From contig JANLGW010000149.1 of NCBI GenBank assembly GCA_024653965.1, positions 1-64,000 on the forward strand: DNA of 64,000 nucleotides, read 5' to 3'. The notes under the pieces are model-generated. The model worked only from the letters and a program-made list of their open reading frames with translations. It was not told the DNA's origin and made no database searches. This document shows positions 17,035-26,299 of the stretch, one piece after another (position 1 is the stretch's first letter; each line of letters opens with the position of its first letter). A program made the position numbers and the translations under genes. This stretch comes from Rhodospirillales bacterium (GTDB lineage: Bacteria > Pseudomonadota > Alphaproteobacteria > Rhodospirillales > Magnetovibrionaceae).

Positions 17035-17050
17035 TGTCGGGGTCGCGACA
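17035..17050 (-). promoter_or_regulatory. NifA upstream activator site for the SIR2-like gene
   Basis: TGTCGGGGTCGCGACA: TGT-N10-ACA with the extended GCGACA half-site shared with nifB, nifE, the iscA-type gene and nifV. It lies between the draT stop and the SIR2-like start. Confidence 0.75.
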
Positions 17051-17057
17051 AAGAGGG

Positions 17058-17894
17058 TCAGAACGTCGCGATGGTGACGGTGTAGGCGCCGCCCAGCACA
17101 ATGTATTCGTTTTCGCCTGTCATGCGTCCGGGCAGCAGGCCGGAAAAGAAAAATAGCTTAGCCAGCGGTGTGTGGACGGTGAGAATGTAATCGCCGAATT
17201 CACCCGCCGTATCGCGATCGGTGGTGAAGGAATTGACGTTGTTGAGCAACAGAACCTGTTCGCGGGCGCTGAGTGTTTGCAAAACTTCGAAATCATCCAG
17301 TCGGTTCACGCCCCTATATAAGGTGAGGTGCGTCTTGCCTGGATAACGGCGAGCCAGTTCGTACTGACAATATGCGTGGACTAAGTCCAGTTGGGATTCC
17401 AAGGCGTTGGTGTTGTATAGCCCATCGGCGCGATCTTTGAAAAATTGCGCGAAAGCGGGATCGTCCGGGCTTTTTAAGAGGCCTTTGTGGTGGCGCACCG
17501 TCAGGCCAAAACGCGATTCCGCCCAGCTTTTTAATACCGCGCCTTCGCGCCCGTCGCTGTCGAAGAACCAGCCGCGCAGAACCCGTAGATAATCAGCCTT
17601 GGCGCGGCCCCGGCCTGCTTCGCCGCCCGCGTCTTCGGGGTGTTCGAGGCGAAACTGTACTGTCATGTAATCTTGAAACTTCTCGGCGCGTGTCTGCGGG
17701 TCAGCGCAGGCATCCAACTGAGCGAACAGATCGGCGTGAAAGCTGGTTACGCCGTCGATGGTTAGGCGTTCGGGAAAGCGCTGGAACGTCAGGCTGCCCA
17801 AGATTACCGGCGGCAGATTGCAGCGGTTGAGCGCCAAGCGCGCCCGCCTCGGCAGGGTGGTGGTTTCATCGCCGAGCGGTCGTGTCGAAGTCAT
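17058..17894 (-). CDS. draT: Dinitrogenase reductase ADP-ribosyltransferase DraT
   Basis: DraT transfers ADP-ribose from NAD+ to an arginine of NifH and turns nitrogenase off in response to ammonium or energy loss. The ART-fold residues are visible: LTLYRGVN (Arg), NNVNSFTTD (Ser-Thr-type motif) and GENEYIVLGG (Glu-x-Glu). The length of 278 residues is normal. I use the ATG at 17894; the upstream TTG at 17912 is less likely. The gene reads away from nifH, and its leader up to the start codon coincides with a NifA site. An AT-rich stretch around 17960-18005 may hold its own sigma-70 promoter. Confidence 0.94.
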   Translation of the reverse strand: MTSTRPLGDETTTLPRRARLALNRCNLPPVILGSLTFQRFPERLTIDGVTSFHADLFAQLDACADPQTRAEKFQDYMTVQFRLEHPEDAGGEAGRGRAKADYLRVLRGWFFDSDGREGAVLKSWAESRFGLTVRHHKGLLKSPDDPAFAQFFKDRADGLYNTNALESQLDLVHAYCQYELARRYPGKTHLTLYRGVNRLDDFEVLQTLSAREQVLLLNNVNSFTTDRDTAGEFGDYILTVHTPLAKLFFFSGLLPGRMTGENEYIVLGGAYTVTIATF

Positions 17895-17909
17895 GTCAGT
17901 AACCCTACA
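17894..17909 (+). promoter_or_regulatory. NifA upstream activator site for nifHDK
   Basis: TGTCAGTAACCCTACA, a TGT-N10-ACA site centred about 118 bases upstream of the nifH -24 element. It abuts the draT start codon on the other strand, covering the draT ribosome-binding region. A second near-match at 17923-17938 ends in ACG rather than ACA. Confidence 0.7.
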
Positions 17910-18016
17910 CAAGCCATGGGTTTGTTGTGTCCCGGACGGATTTTGTTGGCTTTGTAGCCCGAGGGATAAACTAAATAATTCATTTTAAAACAATATATTA
18001 GCTTAAATTTCTGCGG

Positions 18017-18033
18017 CTGGCACACCTTTTGCG
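18017..18033 (+). promoter_or_regulatory. Sigma-54 promoter of nifHDK
   Basis: CTGGCACACCTTTTGCG: RpoN consensus with GG and GC ten bases apart. It lies 72 bases before the nifH start codon. Confidence 0.9.
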
Positions 18034-18077
18034 AAGTAGGGTTCGAGAACTGATTTACGGCGTTCACGCGCCATTAA

Positions 18078-18995
<918 letters not shown>

Positions 18996-19001
18996 ATGAT
19001 C

Positions 19002-19037
19002 GAAGGCGGGCCGTTGCAATCGGCGCGGCCCGCCCTT
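19002..19037 (+). other. Intercistronic stem-loop between nifH and nifD
   Basis: GGCGGGCCG pairs with CGGCCCGCC around a 12-base loop; the outer GAAG/CTTC bases extend the stem with one bulge. There is no U-tract, so it is more likely a processing or stability element that favours nifH mRNA than a terminator. Confidence 0.7.
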
Positions 19038-19074
19038 CATCGCCAAAATAATTTATCCGGAGAGGAAACCTGAC

Positions 19075-20550
19075 ATGCCAGATTTGACGCGTGAGGAGAC
19101 CCAGAGCCTGATTGAAGAGGTTCTCGAGGTATATCCCGAAAAAGCTAAAGAAATTCGTGCTAAGCACCTGACCGTAAACGACCATGAGGTCGAGCAGTCC
19201 AAAAAGTGCATCACGTCCAACCGCAAGTCGGTTCCGGGCACCATGACCATTCGCGGCTGCGCTTATGCCGGCTCCAAGGGCGTGGTGTGGGGTCCGATTA
19301 AGGACATGATCCACATTTCCCACGGCCCCGTCGGCTGCGGTCAATACTCCCGTGCTGGTCGCCGCAACTACTACGTCGGCACCACGGGCATCAATACGTT
19401 CGGCACCATGAACTTTACCTCTGATTTCCAGGAAAAGGACATCGTGTTCGGCGGCGACAAGAAGCTCGCCAAGCTGATCGACGAAATCGAAACGCTGTTT
19501 CCGTTGAACAAAGGCATCACGGTGCAATCCGAATGCCCCATCGGTCTGATCGGCGACGACATCGAAGCCGTATCCAAGGCCAAGGGCGCTGAATACAACA
19601 AAACCATCGTTCCGGTGCGGTGCGAAGGTTTTCGCGGCGTATCTCAGTCTTTGGGCCACCACATCGCCAACGATGCCGTGCGTGATTGGGCGCTAGGCAA
19701 GCGTGACGGTGACGACACGTTCAAATCCACCCCTTACGACGTCGCCATTTTGGGCGATTACAACATTGGCGGAGACGCCTGGTCTTCGCGTATCTTGCTC
19801 GAAGAAATGGGCCTGCGCGTCGTGGCGCAGTGGTCCGGCGACGGCACCATCGCGGAAATGGAATTGACCCCGAAGGTGAAGCTGAACTTGCTGCACTGCT
19901 ATCGCTCGATGAACTACATCTCGCGTCATATGGAAGAAAAGTACGGTATTCCTTGGATCGAATACAACTTTTTCGGCCCGACCAAAATCGAAGAATCCTT
20001 GCGTAAGATTGCCGATTTCTTCGACGACAAGATCAAGGAAGGCGCCGAACGCGTGATCGCCAAGTACAAGGGCGAATATCAGGCGGTGATCGACAAATAC
20101 CGTCCGCGTCTGGAAGGCAAGAGAGTCATGCTTTATGTCGGCGGCCTGCGTCCGCGCCACGTGATCGGCGCTTACGAAGATCTCGGCATGGAAGTGGTCG
20201 GTACCGGCTATGAATTCGGTCACAACGACGACTATGACCGCACCATCAAGGAAATGGGCAACGCCACGCTGATCTATGACGACGTCACCGGCTACGAATT
20301 CGAAGAATTCGTGAAAAAGGTGAAGCCCGACCTGATCGGTTCCGGCATCAAGGAAAAGTACATCTTCCAGAAGATGGGCATTCCCTTCCGCCAGATGCAC
20401 TCGTGGGATTATTCCGGCCCGTATCATGGTTATGACGGTTTTGCCATCTTCGCCCGCGACATGGATATGACGCTGAACAATCCGTGCTGGAGCAATATCA
20501 CTCCGCCGTGGAGAAAGAGCGAAGACACACAAGCCCTCGCGGCCGAATAA
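19075..20550 (+). CDS. nifD: Nitrogenase MoFe protein alpha chain NifD
   Basis: NifD holds the FeMo-cofactor and half of the P-cluster in the alpha2-beta2 dinitrogenase. P-cluster cysteines are in [20 protein letters not shown] and [11 protein letters not shown]. The active-site residues are retained: Gln and His in [11 protein letters not shown], the cofactor Cys in [11 protein letters not shown] and the cofactor His in [13 protein letters not shown]. This is therefore a Mo-type enzyme, not Vnf or Anf. The 491-residue length is normal and a GGAGAGG ribosome site precedes the ATG. Confidence 0.99.
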   Translation: MPDLTREETQSLIEEVLEVYPEKAKEIRAKHLTVNDHEVEQSKKCITSNRKSVPGTMTIRGCAYAGSKGVVWGPIKDMIHISHGPVGCGQYSRAGRRNYYVGTTGINTFGTMNFTSDFQEKDIVFGGDKKLAKLIDEIETLFPLNKGITVQSECPIGLIGDDIEAVSKAKGAEYNKTIVPVRCEGFRGVSQSLGHHIANDAVRDWALGKRDGDDTFKSTPYDVAILGDYNIGGDAWSSRILLEEMGLRVVAQWSGDGTIAEMELTPKVKLNLLHCYRSMNYISRHMEEKYGIPWIEYNFFGPTKIEESLRKIADFFDDKIKEGAERVIAKYKGEYQAVIDKYRPRLEGKRVMLYVGGLRPRHVIGAYEDLGMEVVGTGYEFGHNDDYDRTIKEMGNATLIYDDVTGYEFEEFVKKVKPDLIGSGIKEKYIFQKMGIPFRQMHSWDYSGPYHGYDGFAIFARDMDMTLNNPCWSNITPPWRKSEDTQALAAE

Positions 20551-20556
20551 ACCCCT

Positions 20557-20582
20557 GGGGTCGCCCCAGATGGGGCGGCCCC
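20557..20582 (+). other. Intercistronic stem-loop between nifD and nifK
   Basis: GGGGTCGCCCC and GGGGCGGCCCC pair with one G-T wobble around a four-base AGAT loop. No U-tract follows. It is probably an mRNA processing or stability hairpin. Confidence 0.65.
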
Positions 20583-20643
20583 GATCAATTCACCTTTAAC
20601 CCGCAGGTTCACAGATGGGTGACCCGGGAGGAGGAAAGAAAAA

Positions 20644-22215
20644 ATGTCACAGACCGTCGACAACATTAAACCGAGCTATCCGCTGTTTCGCGATCAGGAA
20701 TACAAAGACAGCCTGAAGAACAAGCAAGACATGTTCGAAGAACGTCATTCCGATGAAAAGATTGACGAGATTTTTCAGTGGTCCACCACGCAAGAGTACA
20801 AAGAACTCAATTTCCAGCGTGAAGCGCTGACCATCAACCCCGCCAAGGCTTGTCAACCGCTCGGCGCTGTGTTGTGCGCCTTGGGATTTGAAAAAACCTT
20901 GCCCTACGTTCACGGCTCTCAGGGCTGCGTCGCGTACTTCCGCACCTACTTCAACCGCCATTTTAAAGAACCGGTGGCGTGTGTATCGGACTCCATGACC
21001 GAAGATGCGGCAGTGTTCGGTGGCCAGAAAAACATGTGCGACGGCTTGGAAAATGCCAAGGCATTATACAAACCCGATATGATCGCCGTGTCCACCACGT
21101 GCATGGCGGAAGTGATCGGTGACGACTTAAACGCGTTCATCAACAACGCTAAAAAAGACGGTCACGTTCCCACTGAATTCCCGACGCCGTATGCGCACAC
21201 CCCCAGCTTTGTGGGTTCGCACACCACCGGCTGGGACAACATGTTCGAAGGTATTCTGCGCTACTTCACGCTGAACTATAAAGAAGGTAAAAAGGTCGGC
21301 TCCAACGGCAAGATCAACTTGGTCGCCGGGTTCGAGACGTACCTCGGAAACTTCCGCGTTCTGCGTCGTATGATGGAAGAAATGGGCGTCGGTTATTCGC
21401 TGCTGTCCGATCCGACCGAGGTGCTCGATACACCGGCAGACGGCAAGTACCGTATGTATGAAGGCGGCACCACCCAAGACGAATTGAAAGACGCGCCCAA
21501 CGCCATCGACACATTGCTGTTGCAGCCGTGGCAGTTGGTCAAAACCAAAAAGTACATCAAGGATGAATTGAGCCAGCCGGGTACGGAAGTTGCCGTGCCG
21601 ATGGGTCTTAAAGGCACCGATGACTTCTTGATGACCGTTGCCAAACTGACCGGCAAGGCCATTCCCGCCAGCCTGGAAAAAGAACGCGGTCGTTTAGTCG
21701 ATATGATGACGGACAGCCACGCTTGGCTGCACGGCAAGAAGTTCGCGCTCTATGGCGATGCGGATTATCTTATGGGGATGACCGCGTTCTTGCTCGAACT
21801 GGGTGCGGAACCGACGCACATCTTGTGCAACCACGCCAACAAGCGGTGGAAAAAGGCCATGGATGCCATGCTGGCCGCAAACCCGTATGGCGCTAAAAGC
21901 GAAGTTCATGTGGGTATGGACCTGTGGCACTTCCGCTCGCTGATGTTCACCGACAAGCCGGACTTCATGATTGGCAACTCGTACGGCAAGTTCATTCAGC
22001 GCGATACCCTGCACAAGGGCAAAGAGTTCGAAGTTCCGCTGATCCGTATCGGTTTCCCGATCTTCGATCGCCATCATCTGCACCGTATGACCACATGGGG
22101 CTATGAGGGTGGCATGTACATCCTCACCACCCTGGTGAACGCGGTGATGGAGCGCCTCGATGAGGAAACACGCGGTATGGGCACCACGGACTACAACCAC
22201 GATCTGATCCGCTAA
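20644..22215 (+). CDS. nifK: Nitrogenase MoFe protein beta chain NifK
   Basis: NifK forms the P-cluster with NifD. The three P-cluster cysteines are present in AKACQPLGAVLCALGF, GSQGCVAYFR and STTCMAEVIGDD. The N-terminal extension of about 60 residues, with long helices that wrap the alpha chain, is of the Azotobacter/Rhodospirillum type. The 523-residue length is normal. A strong GGGAGGAGGAAAG ribosome site precedes the ATG, matching the high expression expected. Confidence 0.99.
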   Translation: MSQTVDNIKPSYPLFRDQEYKDSLKNKQDMFEERHSDEKIDEIFQWSTTQEYKELNFQREALTINPAKACQPLGAVLCALGFEKTLPYVHGSQGCVAYFRTYFNRHFKEPVACVSDSMTEDAAVFGGQKNMCDGLENAKALYKPDMIAVSTTCMAEVIGDDLNAFINNAKKDGHVPTEFPTPYAHTPSFVGSHTTGWDNMFEGILRYFTLNYKEGKKVGSNGKINLVAGFETYLGNFRVLRRMMEEMGVGYSLLSDPTEVLDTPADGKYRMYEGGTTQDELKDAPNAIDTLLLQPWQLVKTKKYIKDELSQPGTEVAVPMGLKGTDDFLMTVAKLTGKAIPASLEKERGRLVDMMTDSHAWLHGKKFALYGDADYLMGMTAFLLELGAEPTHILCNHANKRWKKAMDAMLAANPYGAKSEVHVGMDLWHFRSLMFTDKPDFMIGNSYGKFIQRDTLHKGKEFEVPLIRIGFPIFDRHHLHRMTTWGYEGGMYILTTLVNAVMERLDEETRGMGTTDYNHDLIR

Positions 22216-22219
22216 AGAG

Positions 22220-22257
22220 TTGGGCGGCGGGCAATATTATCCCGCCCGTCGCCCCAA
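22220..22257 (+). other. Stem-loop between nifK and nifT
   Basis: TTGGGCGGCGGGC pairs with GCCCGTCGCCCCAA with one bulge and a short AT-rich loop. Translation of nifT begins 29 bases later, so it is more likely an mRNA stability or attenuation hairpin than a full stop. Confidence 0.6.
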
Positions 22258-22285
22258 TCTTTCGGATGGGTGAAAGGAGTATTCC

Positions 22286-22498
22286 ATGCCCAGTGTAATG
22301 ATCCGCAAGAATGAAAATGGCGAACTGCTGTTTTATGTGGCGAAGAAAGACCTAGAGGACGTCATCGTTTCCATCGAAACCGATACCCAGGAATCCTGGG
22401 GCGGTTCGATCATTATCGGTGACGGTTCCACTTGGTACATCGATCCCATCAGCCCGCCACCCACATTTCCCACCACGCTCAGGTTCAAGCGCGCTTAA
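22286..22498 (+). CDS. nifT: NifT/FixU family protein
   Basis: NifT is a small protein almost always encoded after nifK. Its function is not known, and disruption has little effect in tested species. The 70-residue sequence starts MPSVMIRKNENGELLFYVAKKDLE and contains the family WGGSIIIGDGSTWYIDP stretch. GAAAGGAG precedes the ATG. Confidence 0.93.
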   Translation: MPSVMIRKNENGELLFYVAKKDLEDVIVSIETDTQESWGGSIIIGDGSTWYIDPISPPPTFPTTLRFKRA

Positions 22499-22540
22499 AA
22501 CGCGCGGGGCCTGAGGATTGATGCGTAAGGAGACAAAATT

Positions 22541-22738
22541 ATGGCCGTCCAAATTAACGCTAAAATTTGCACCGCTTGTGGCGATTGCGAGCCGGTGTGC
22601 CCAACAAAGTCTATTGTGCCGCATAAGGGTCTTTATACGGTGAAGACCGACACCTGCACCGAATGCGAAGGCGAGGCGGATATGCCGCAGTGTATCGACG
22701 TGTGTATGGAAGAAGATTGCATCGTGTTTGTTGAATGA
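22541..22738 (+). CDS. 2[4Fe-4S] ferredoxin after nifT
   Basis: A 65-residue ferredoxin with CTACGDCEPVCPTKSI and CTECEGEADMPQCIDVCMEEDC, the second with the long C-x2-C-x8-C spacing of nif-type ferredoxins. It lies in the nifHDKT transcript, suggesting it is made in step with nitrogenase and could be a direct electron donor to NifH. It is one of five ferredoxins in this island; which is the main donor cannot be told from sequence. Confidence 0.88.
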   Translation: MAVQINAKICTACGDCEPVCPTKSIVPHKGLYTVKTDTCTECEGEADMPQCIDVCMEEDCIVFVE

Positions 22739-22747
22739 AGTGCCGTG

Positions 22748-22771
22748 GCCGTCCCTGGGTTCAGGGGCGGC
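22748..22771 (+). other. Hairpin after the nifT-linked ferredoxin
   Basis: GCCGTCCCT and AGGGGCGGC pair around a six-base loop (one G-T wobble), followed after a few bases by CTTTTT. It could act as a partial terminator that lowers transcription into nifY. Confidence 0.5.
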
Positions 22772-22811
22772 TCCGCTTTTTCCGGCGAACTAAATTTCAG
22801 GAGACGCAACC

Positions 22812-23540
22812 ATGAGCGAGCCAGAGATTTCCAGTAACGAGCTTCCCAGTAACGGGCTATCCCATAACATGGCGCTGCGTATTGGCTTGGCGGCCAGGGC
22901 GCTGGATGGGATCACGCCAGCACAAATTCTGGACGTATTGAACGATGCGGTGGGGCTGCCGCCCAGTGAAAAGAAACTCGCGGGTCTTAGTATCGAAAAA
23001 CTTCGCACCGCCGCTGATGGAAAGCTGTTTGCCCAGCCGCGCGAAGCGTTGAAGGAAGCCCTGTTGACGTTGAAGGGCAAAGGGGAAAGCGATACGGAAT
23101 CTTTGCCCGAGTTGGATGCCTATGAAGATGGCGACATGCCCGAGTCCATCCGTGTGGCGGTGGCATCCAATGGCGGTGAAGATTTTGACGGTCATTTTGG
23201 GACCTGTTCGCGGTTTTTGATCTATCAACTTTCCGGCACACAAATGCGGCTGATTGATGCTCGATCCACGGCCGCCGATGTGGATGCGGAAGACAAAAAC
23301 AAGTATCGCGCCGACCTGATTCGAGATTGTCAGGTGTTGTATGTGGTTTCCATCGGTGGGCCAGCGGCGGCCAAAGTGGTGCGCGCCGACATACACCCCA
23401 TTAAGAAATCACAAGGCGGAAAAGCCCGTGAGGCGTTGGCGGAATTGAGCCGCGTTATTGCAAGCAATCCGCCGCCTTGGTTGGCCAAGGCCATGGGCCA
23501 GGAGGCCGAGCAGCGCGTGCGCTTTCGCGAAACATCATGA
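22812..23540 (+). CDS. nifY: NifY-type FeMo-cofactor/apo-nitrogenase binding protein
   Basis: NifY/NafY proteins bind apo-dinitrogenase and FeMo-cofactor and assist cofactor insertion. The N-terminal half (about residues 15-95) is a helical domain with GITPAQILDVLNDAVGLPPSE, like the NafY N-terminal domain. The C-terminal half (about 110-225) is a NifX/NafY cofactor-binding domain with IRVAVASNGGEDFDGHFGTC, including the conserved His in HFG. The C-terminal PPPWLAKAMG also fits the family. The stop overlaps the next start by four bases. Confidence 0.88.
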   Translation: MSEPEISSNELPSNGLSHNMALRIGLAARALDGITPAQILDVLNDAVGLPPSEKKLAGLSIEKLRTAADGKLFAQPREALKEALLTLKGKGESDTESLPELDAYEDGDMPESIRVAVASNGGEDFDGHFGTCSRFLIYQLSGTQMRLIDARSTAADVDAEDKNKYRADLIRDCQVLYVVSIGGPAAAKVVRADIHPIKKSQGGKAREALAELSRVIASNPPPWLAKAMGQEAEQRVRFRETS

Positions 23541-23800
23541 TTGATGCCGCCGTTATCGATGAAGTTTTGGCGCTGGTTGAAGCCGAAGGCGCGAGTCTTC
23601 CCGTGATCGCCAAATTGCGCGAGCGGTGGAACGACGTTCACTTTACCCTTTGCATGGAAGATGAACTGTGTCTGGAAAAGCCGGTTCGTGAAGGCTCGGT
23701 AGCCAATATCTATTTGATCAACGGTCATAATCATTGCGCCACGATCACCGATCACGAACCGTCGGCCACCGGCCTGTTGATTGCGGAGTTGAGTGAATGA
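23537..23800 (+). CDS. Small nif-cluster protein of unknown function
   Basis: This 87-residue soluble protein follows nifY with an ATGA overlap and overlaps the next gene in the same way. It contains FTLCMEDELCLEKP with two Cys, and a His-rich LINGHNHCATITDHEP, which could hold a metal, but no family function is visible. It resembles short conserved proteins I have seen beside nifY in other proteobacteria (possibly the family labelled DUF6129; I cannot verify this). Its place between nifY and nifE suggests a minor role in cofactor insertion. Confidence 0.7.
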   Translation: MIDAAVIDEVLALVEAEGASLPVIAKLRERWNDVHFTLCMEDELCLEKPVREGSVANIYLINGHNHCATITDHEPSATGLLIAELSE

Positions 23801-24750
23801 GCATTCTTGCGCCGATGGGGCAATTTTCCGAGTTGCAAGCTGTCGTGGCGCGCGCACGTCCGATTCCCGGACACGGCCCTTTGATACAGGCGCTAAACGC
23901 CACTTTGGCGGATATGGATTTGAAGCTGGCGTATTCGCGCACCGGTTGGCATCGCCCGGGCGGGGTGGTGGATGCCCATGGCAATCGTGTGGCGGAAAAT
24001 TTAAGCGAATGGCTGCAACGCGAAAGCGATGGCGACGCGATGGGTCTGCTTGTGCGCTATGAGGATTCCGGCCTGCTTGCGACCAAACTGTGTGGCATCA
24101 CGCACTATTTTACCGCCAAGACCGGATCGGAGCCGTGCGACTTTGTGCAGGTCGAGGTTGATGAGTTGCGCGAAGTTACGGATCGCAGCTTATTTGATCC
24201 GTCAAATCCGCCCGACTCGATTGAAGAACTGATCGATCCCGTGGTTCCGTTGAAAGTGGACCCGACGCCGCTAGGGTCAGCATCCTACCAGTTGCGACAG
24301 GCGTGGAATATTGCCGAAGCTCACCAGTGCATGGCGACGAGCAACTACGCTGATAGCCTGTTGGCGTTGCGTTTTGTTGCGGATTGGCAGGCATCGAGTG
24401 CTGCGGGGCGCGCACTTTGTTCGGCATTTGTATTGCGTCTATTGGATTATAAGGATCGTTTTGGGGAAAAACGGTTGCAGGCGACGCCGTTGAGCACCCA
24501 TGTGCGCGCTTTGCCCCCTTTTCCTGGCGGGACCGATCGCGGGCTGGACCTCGCGCGGTTTCTTACCGCGTTCGACCGGGCGGTGGGTTACCCCATGGCG
24601 TGGTACTTCCATCTGGTGTCCGGCGCACAGCCCGCATTAAAAGGCGTGGCCCATGCGGTGTATGAAGACGTCAGTCGGGTTTACGATTACCTGCCCGAAC
24701 GCGACATTGCTGTCTTGAAGTCGTGGATTGCGGATCCGTACATGTTCTGA
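23797..24750 (+). CDS. Conserved-looking nif-cluster protein, function unknown
   Basis: A 317-residue soluble protein that I do not recognise. It has no signal peptide or membrane segment. It has an N-terminal mixed region (with TGWHRPGGVVDAHGNRV), an acidic middle (SLFDPSNPPDSIEEL) and a helical C-terminal half ending WIADPYMF. It is translationally coupled to the small gene before it (ATGA) and ends just before the NifA site of nifE, so it is the last gene of the nifHDK unit. Codon use matches its neighbours, so it is unlikely to be a recent insertion. Confidence 0.7.
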   Translation: MSILAPMGQFSELQAVVARARPIPGHGPLIQALNATLADMDLKLAYSRTGWHRPGGVVDAHGNRVAENLSEWLQRESDGDAMGLLVRYEDSGLLATKLCGITHYFTAKTGSEPCDFVQVEVDELREVTDRSLFDPSNPPDSIEELIDPVVPLKVDPTPLGSASYQLRQAWNIAEAHQCMATSNYADSLLALRFVADWQASSAAGRALCSAFVLRLLDYKDRFGEKRLQATPLSTHVRALPPFPGGTDRGLDLARFLTAFDRAVGYPMAWYFHLVSGAQPALKGVAHAVYEDVSRVYDYLPERDIAVLKSWIADPYMF

Positions 24751-24759
24751 TGTTTGTTT

Positions 24760-24775
24760 TGTCGGGTTTGCGACA
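24760..24775 (+). promoter_or_regulatory. NifA upstream activator site for nifEN
   Basis: TGTCGGGTTTGCGACA, TGT-N10-ACA with the extended GCGACA half-site. It is centred about 52 bases upstream of the nifE -24 element. Confidence 0.83.
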
Positions 24776-24816
24776 ATTCGCAAGCTGTAATAGCGTGCGT
24801 TTTCAAGTGCTTATGT

Positions 24817-24833
24817 CTGGCACGGGAGTTGCG
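24817..24833 (+). promoter_or_regulatory. Sigma-54 promoter of the nifENX operon
   Basis: CTGGCACGGGAGTTGCG: full RpoN consensus. It lies 42 bases before nifE. Confidence 0.9.
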
Positions 24834-24874
24834 ATGTCTCCCTCAGCAGCAACAATAATTTCCAGGCAGACGCC

Positions 24875-26299
24875 ATGAAACCACAAGACATCGCCCAACT
24901 GCTTGATGAACCCGCCTGTGGGCACAATCAGAAGTCAAAGTCTGGTTGCGCCAGGCCAAAACCCGGCGCATCGGCAGGCGGTTGCGCCTTTGATGGCGCG
25001 CAAATTGCGCTGCTGCCTATTGCGGATGTTGCGCACATCGTACACGGACCCATTGCCTGCGCGGGGTCAAGTTGGGACAATCGCGGCACCCGTTCTTCGG
25101 GGCCGACGTTGTGGCGCACCGGCATGACCACGGATTTGACCGAACAAGATGTCATCATGGGGCGCAGTGAAAAGCGTTTGTTCCATTCCATCAAACAAGC
25201 CATATCCGAGCACAATCCCGTTGCGGTGTTCGTTTATAACACCTGCGTTCCGGCGTTGATTGGCGATGATGTCGAAGCCGTGTGTAAAGAAGCGGCAAGC
25301 CGTTGGGGCGTCCCCGTTGTGCCCGTAGACGGCGCGGGCTTTTACGGCACCAAGAACTTAGGCAACCGCATTGCGGGTGAGGCGATGGTGAAATACGTCA
25401 TCGGCACCCGCGAGCCGGACCCGGTTCCCGATCATGCCCAGCGCGAGGGCATTCGTGTTCACGATATTTCATTGATCGGAGAATACAATATCGCGGGCGA
25501 ACTGTGGCACGTCACGCCGCTGTTGGACGAGTTGGGCTTGCGCATTCTGGGCACGTTGTCGGGTGATACGCGCTTTCGCGACGTGCAAACCATCCACCGC
25601 GCCGAAGTCAACATGATGGTCTGTTCCAAGGCCATGTTGAACGTCGCGCGCAAGCTGAAGGAAAAATACGACACCCCGTGGTTTGAAGGCAGCTTTTACG
25701 GCACATCCGATGTGTCGCAAGCCTTGCGTAAGTTCGCTGAAATCATCGACGATGACAGCCTAACCGCGCGTACCGAAGCATTGATTGAACGCGAAGAGGT
25801 ACTGCTTGATGAACGCTTAAAACCGTGGCGCGATCGACTTAAGGGTAAGCGGGTGTTGCTGTATACCGGCGGCGTGAAATCGTGGTCGGTGGTGGCGGCA
25901 TTACAGGATTTGGGGCTTGAAGTCGTTGCCACCGGCACCAAAAAATCCACCGAAGAAGACAAAGCGCGCATTCGCGATCTGATGGGTGATGATGCTTTAA
26001 TGATTGAAGACGGCAATCCGCGCGCGTTGCTCGATACGGTAGCCAAACTCAAGGCTGACATTTTAATCGCGGGTGGACGCAACATGTATACCGCGCTCAA
26101 GGCTCGCGTGCCGTTTCTCGACATCAACCAAGAACGCGAATTCGCCTATGCCGGATACGAAGGCATGGTCGAACTGGCGCGCCAGTTGGCGTTGTCCTTG
26201 GAAAGCCCGATTTGGGACGCGGTGCGCAAGCCCGCGCCCTGGGACATTTCCTCGGATGTGGTCCTCGGATGTGGGGAGGGAGGGATGAGCCATGGTTGA
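24875..26299 (+). CDS. nifE: FeMo-cofactor scaffold subunit NifE
   Basis: NifE and NifN form the alpha2-beta2 scaffold on which NifB-co is matured by adding Mo and homocitrate. NifE is a paralogue of NifD. The sequence has the NifE N-terminal [44 protein letters not shown] and the retained cofactor-site Cys region [19 protein letters not shown]. The 474-residue length is normal. It overlaps nifN by eight bases. Confidence 0.97.
   Translation: MKPQDIAQLLDEPACGHNQKSKSGCARPKPGASAGGCAFDGAQIALLPIADVAHIVHGPIACAGSSWDNRGTRSSGPTLWRTGMTTDLTEQDVIMGRSEKRLFHSIKQAISEHNPVAVFVYNTCVPALIGDDVEAVCKEAASRWGVPVVPVDGAGFYGTKNLGNRIAGEAMVKYVIGTREPDPVPDHAQREGIRVHDISLIGEYNIAGELWHVTPLLDELGLRILGTLSGDTRFRDVQTIHRAEVNMMVCSKAMLNVARKLKEKYDTPWFEGSFYGTSDVSQALRKFAEIIDDDSLTARTEALIEREEVLLDERLKPWRDRLKGKRVLLYTGGVKSWSVVAALQDLGLEVVATGTKKSTEEDKARIRDLMGDDALMIEDGNPRALLDTVAKLKADILIAGGRNMYTALKARVPFLDINQEREFAYAGYEGMVELARQLALSLESPIWDAVRKPAPWDISSDVVLGCGEGGMSHG

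Noticed and set aside
17923-17938. Second NifA-like site upstream of nifH (TGT-N10-ACG)
   Set aside because: The right half ends in ACG, not ACA. A perfect site lies 29 bases away, so this is noted only as a possible weak site.
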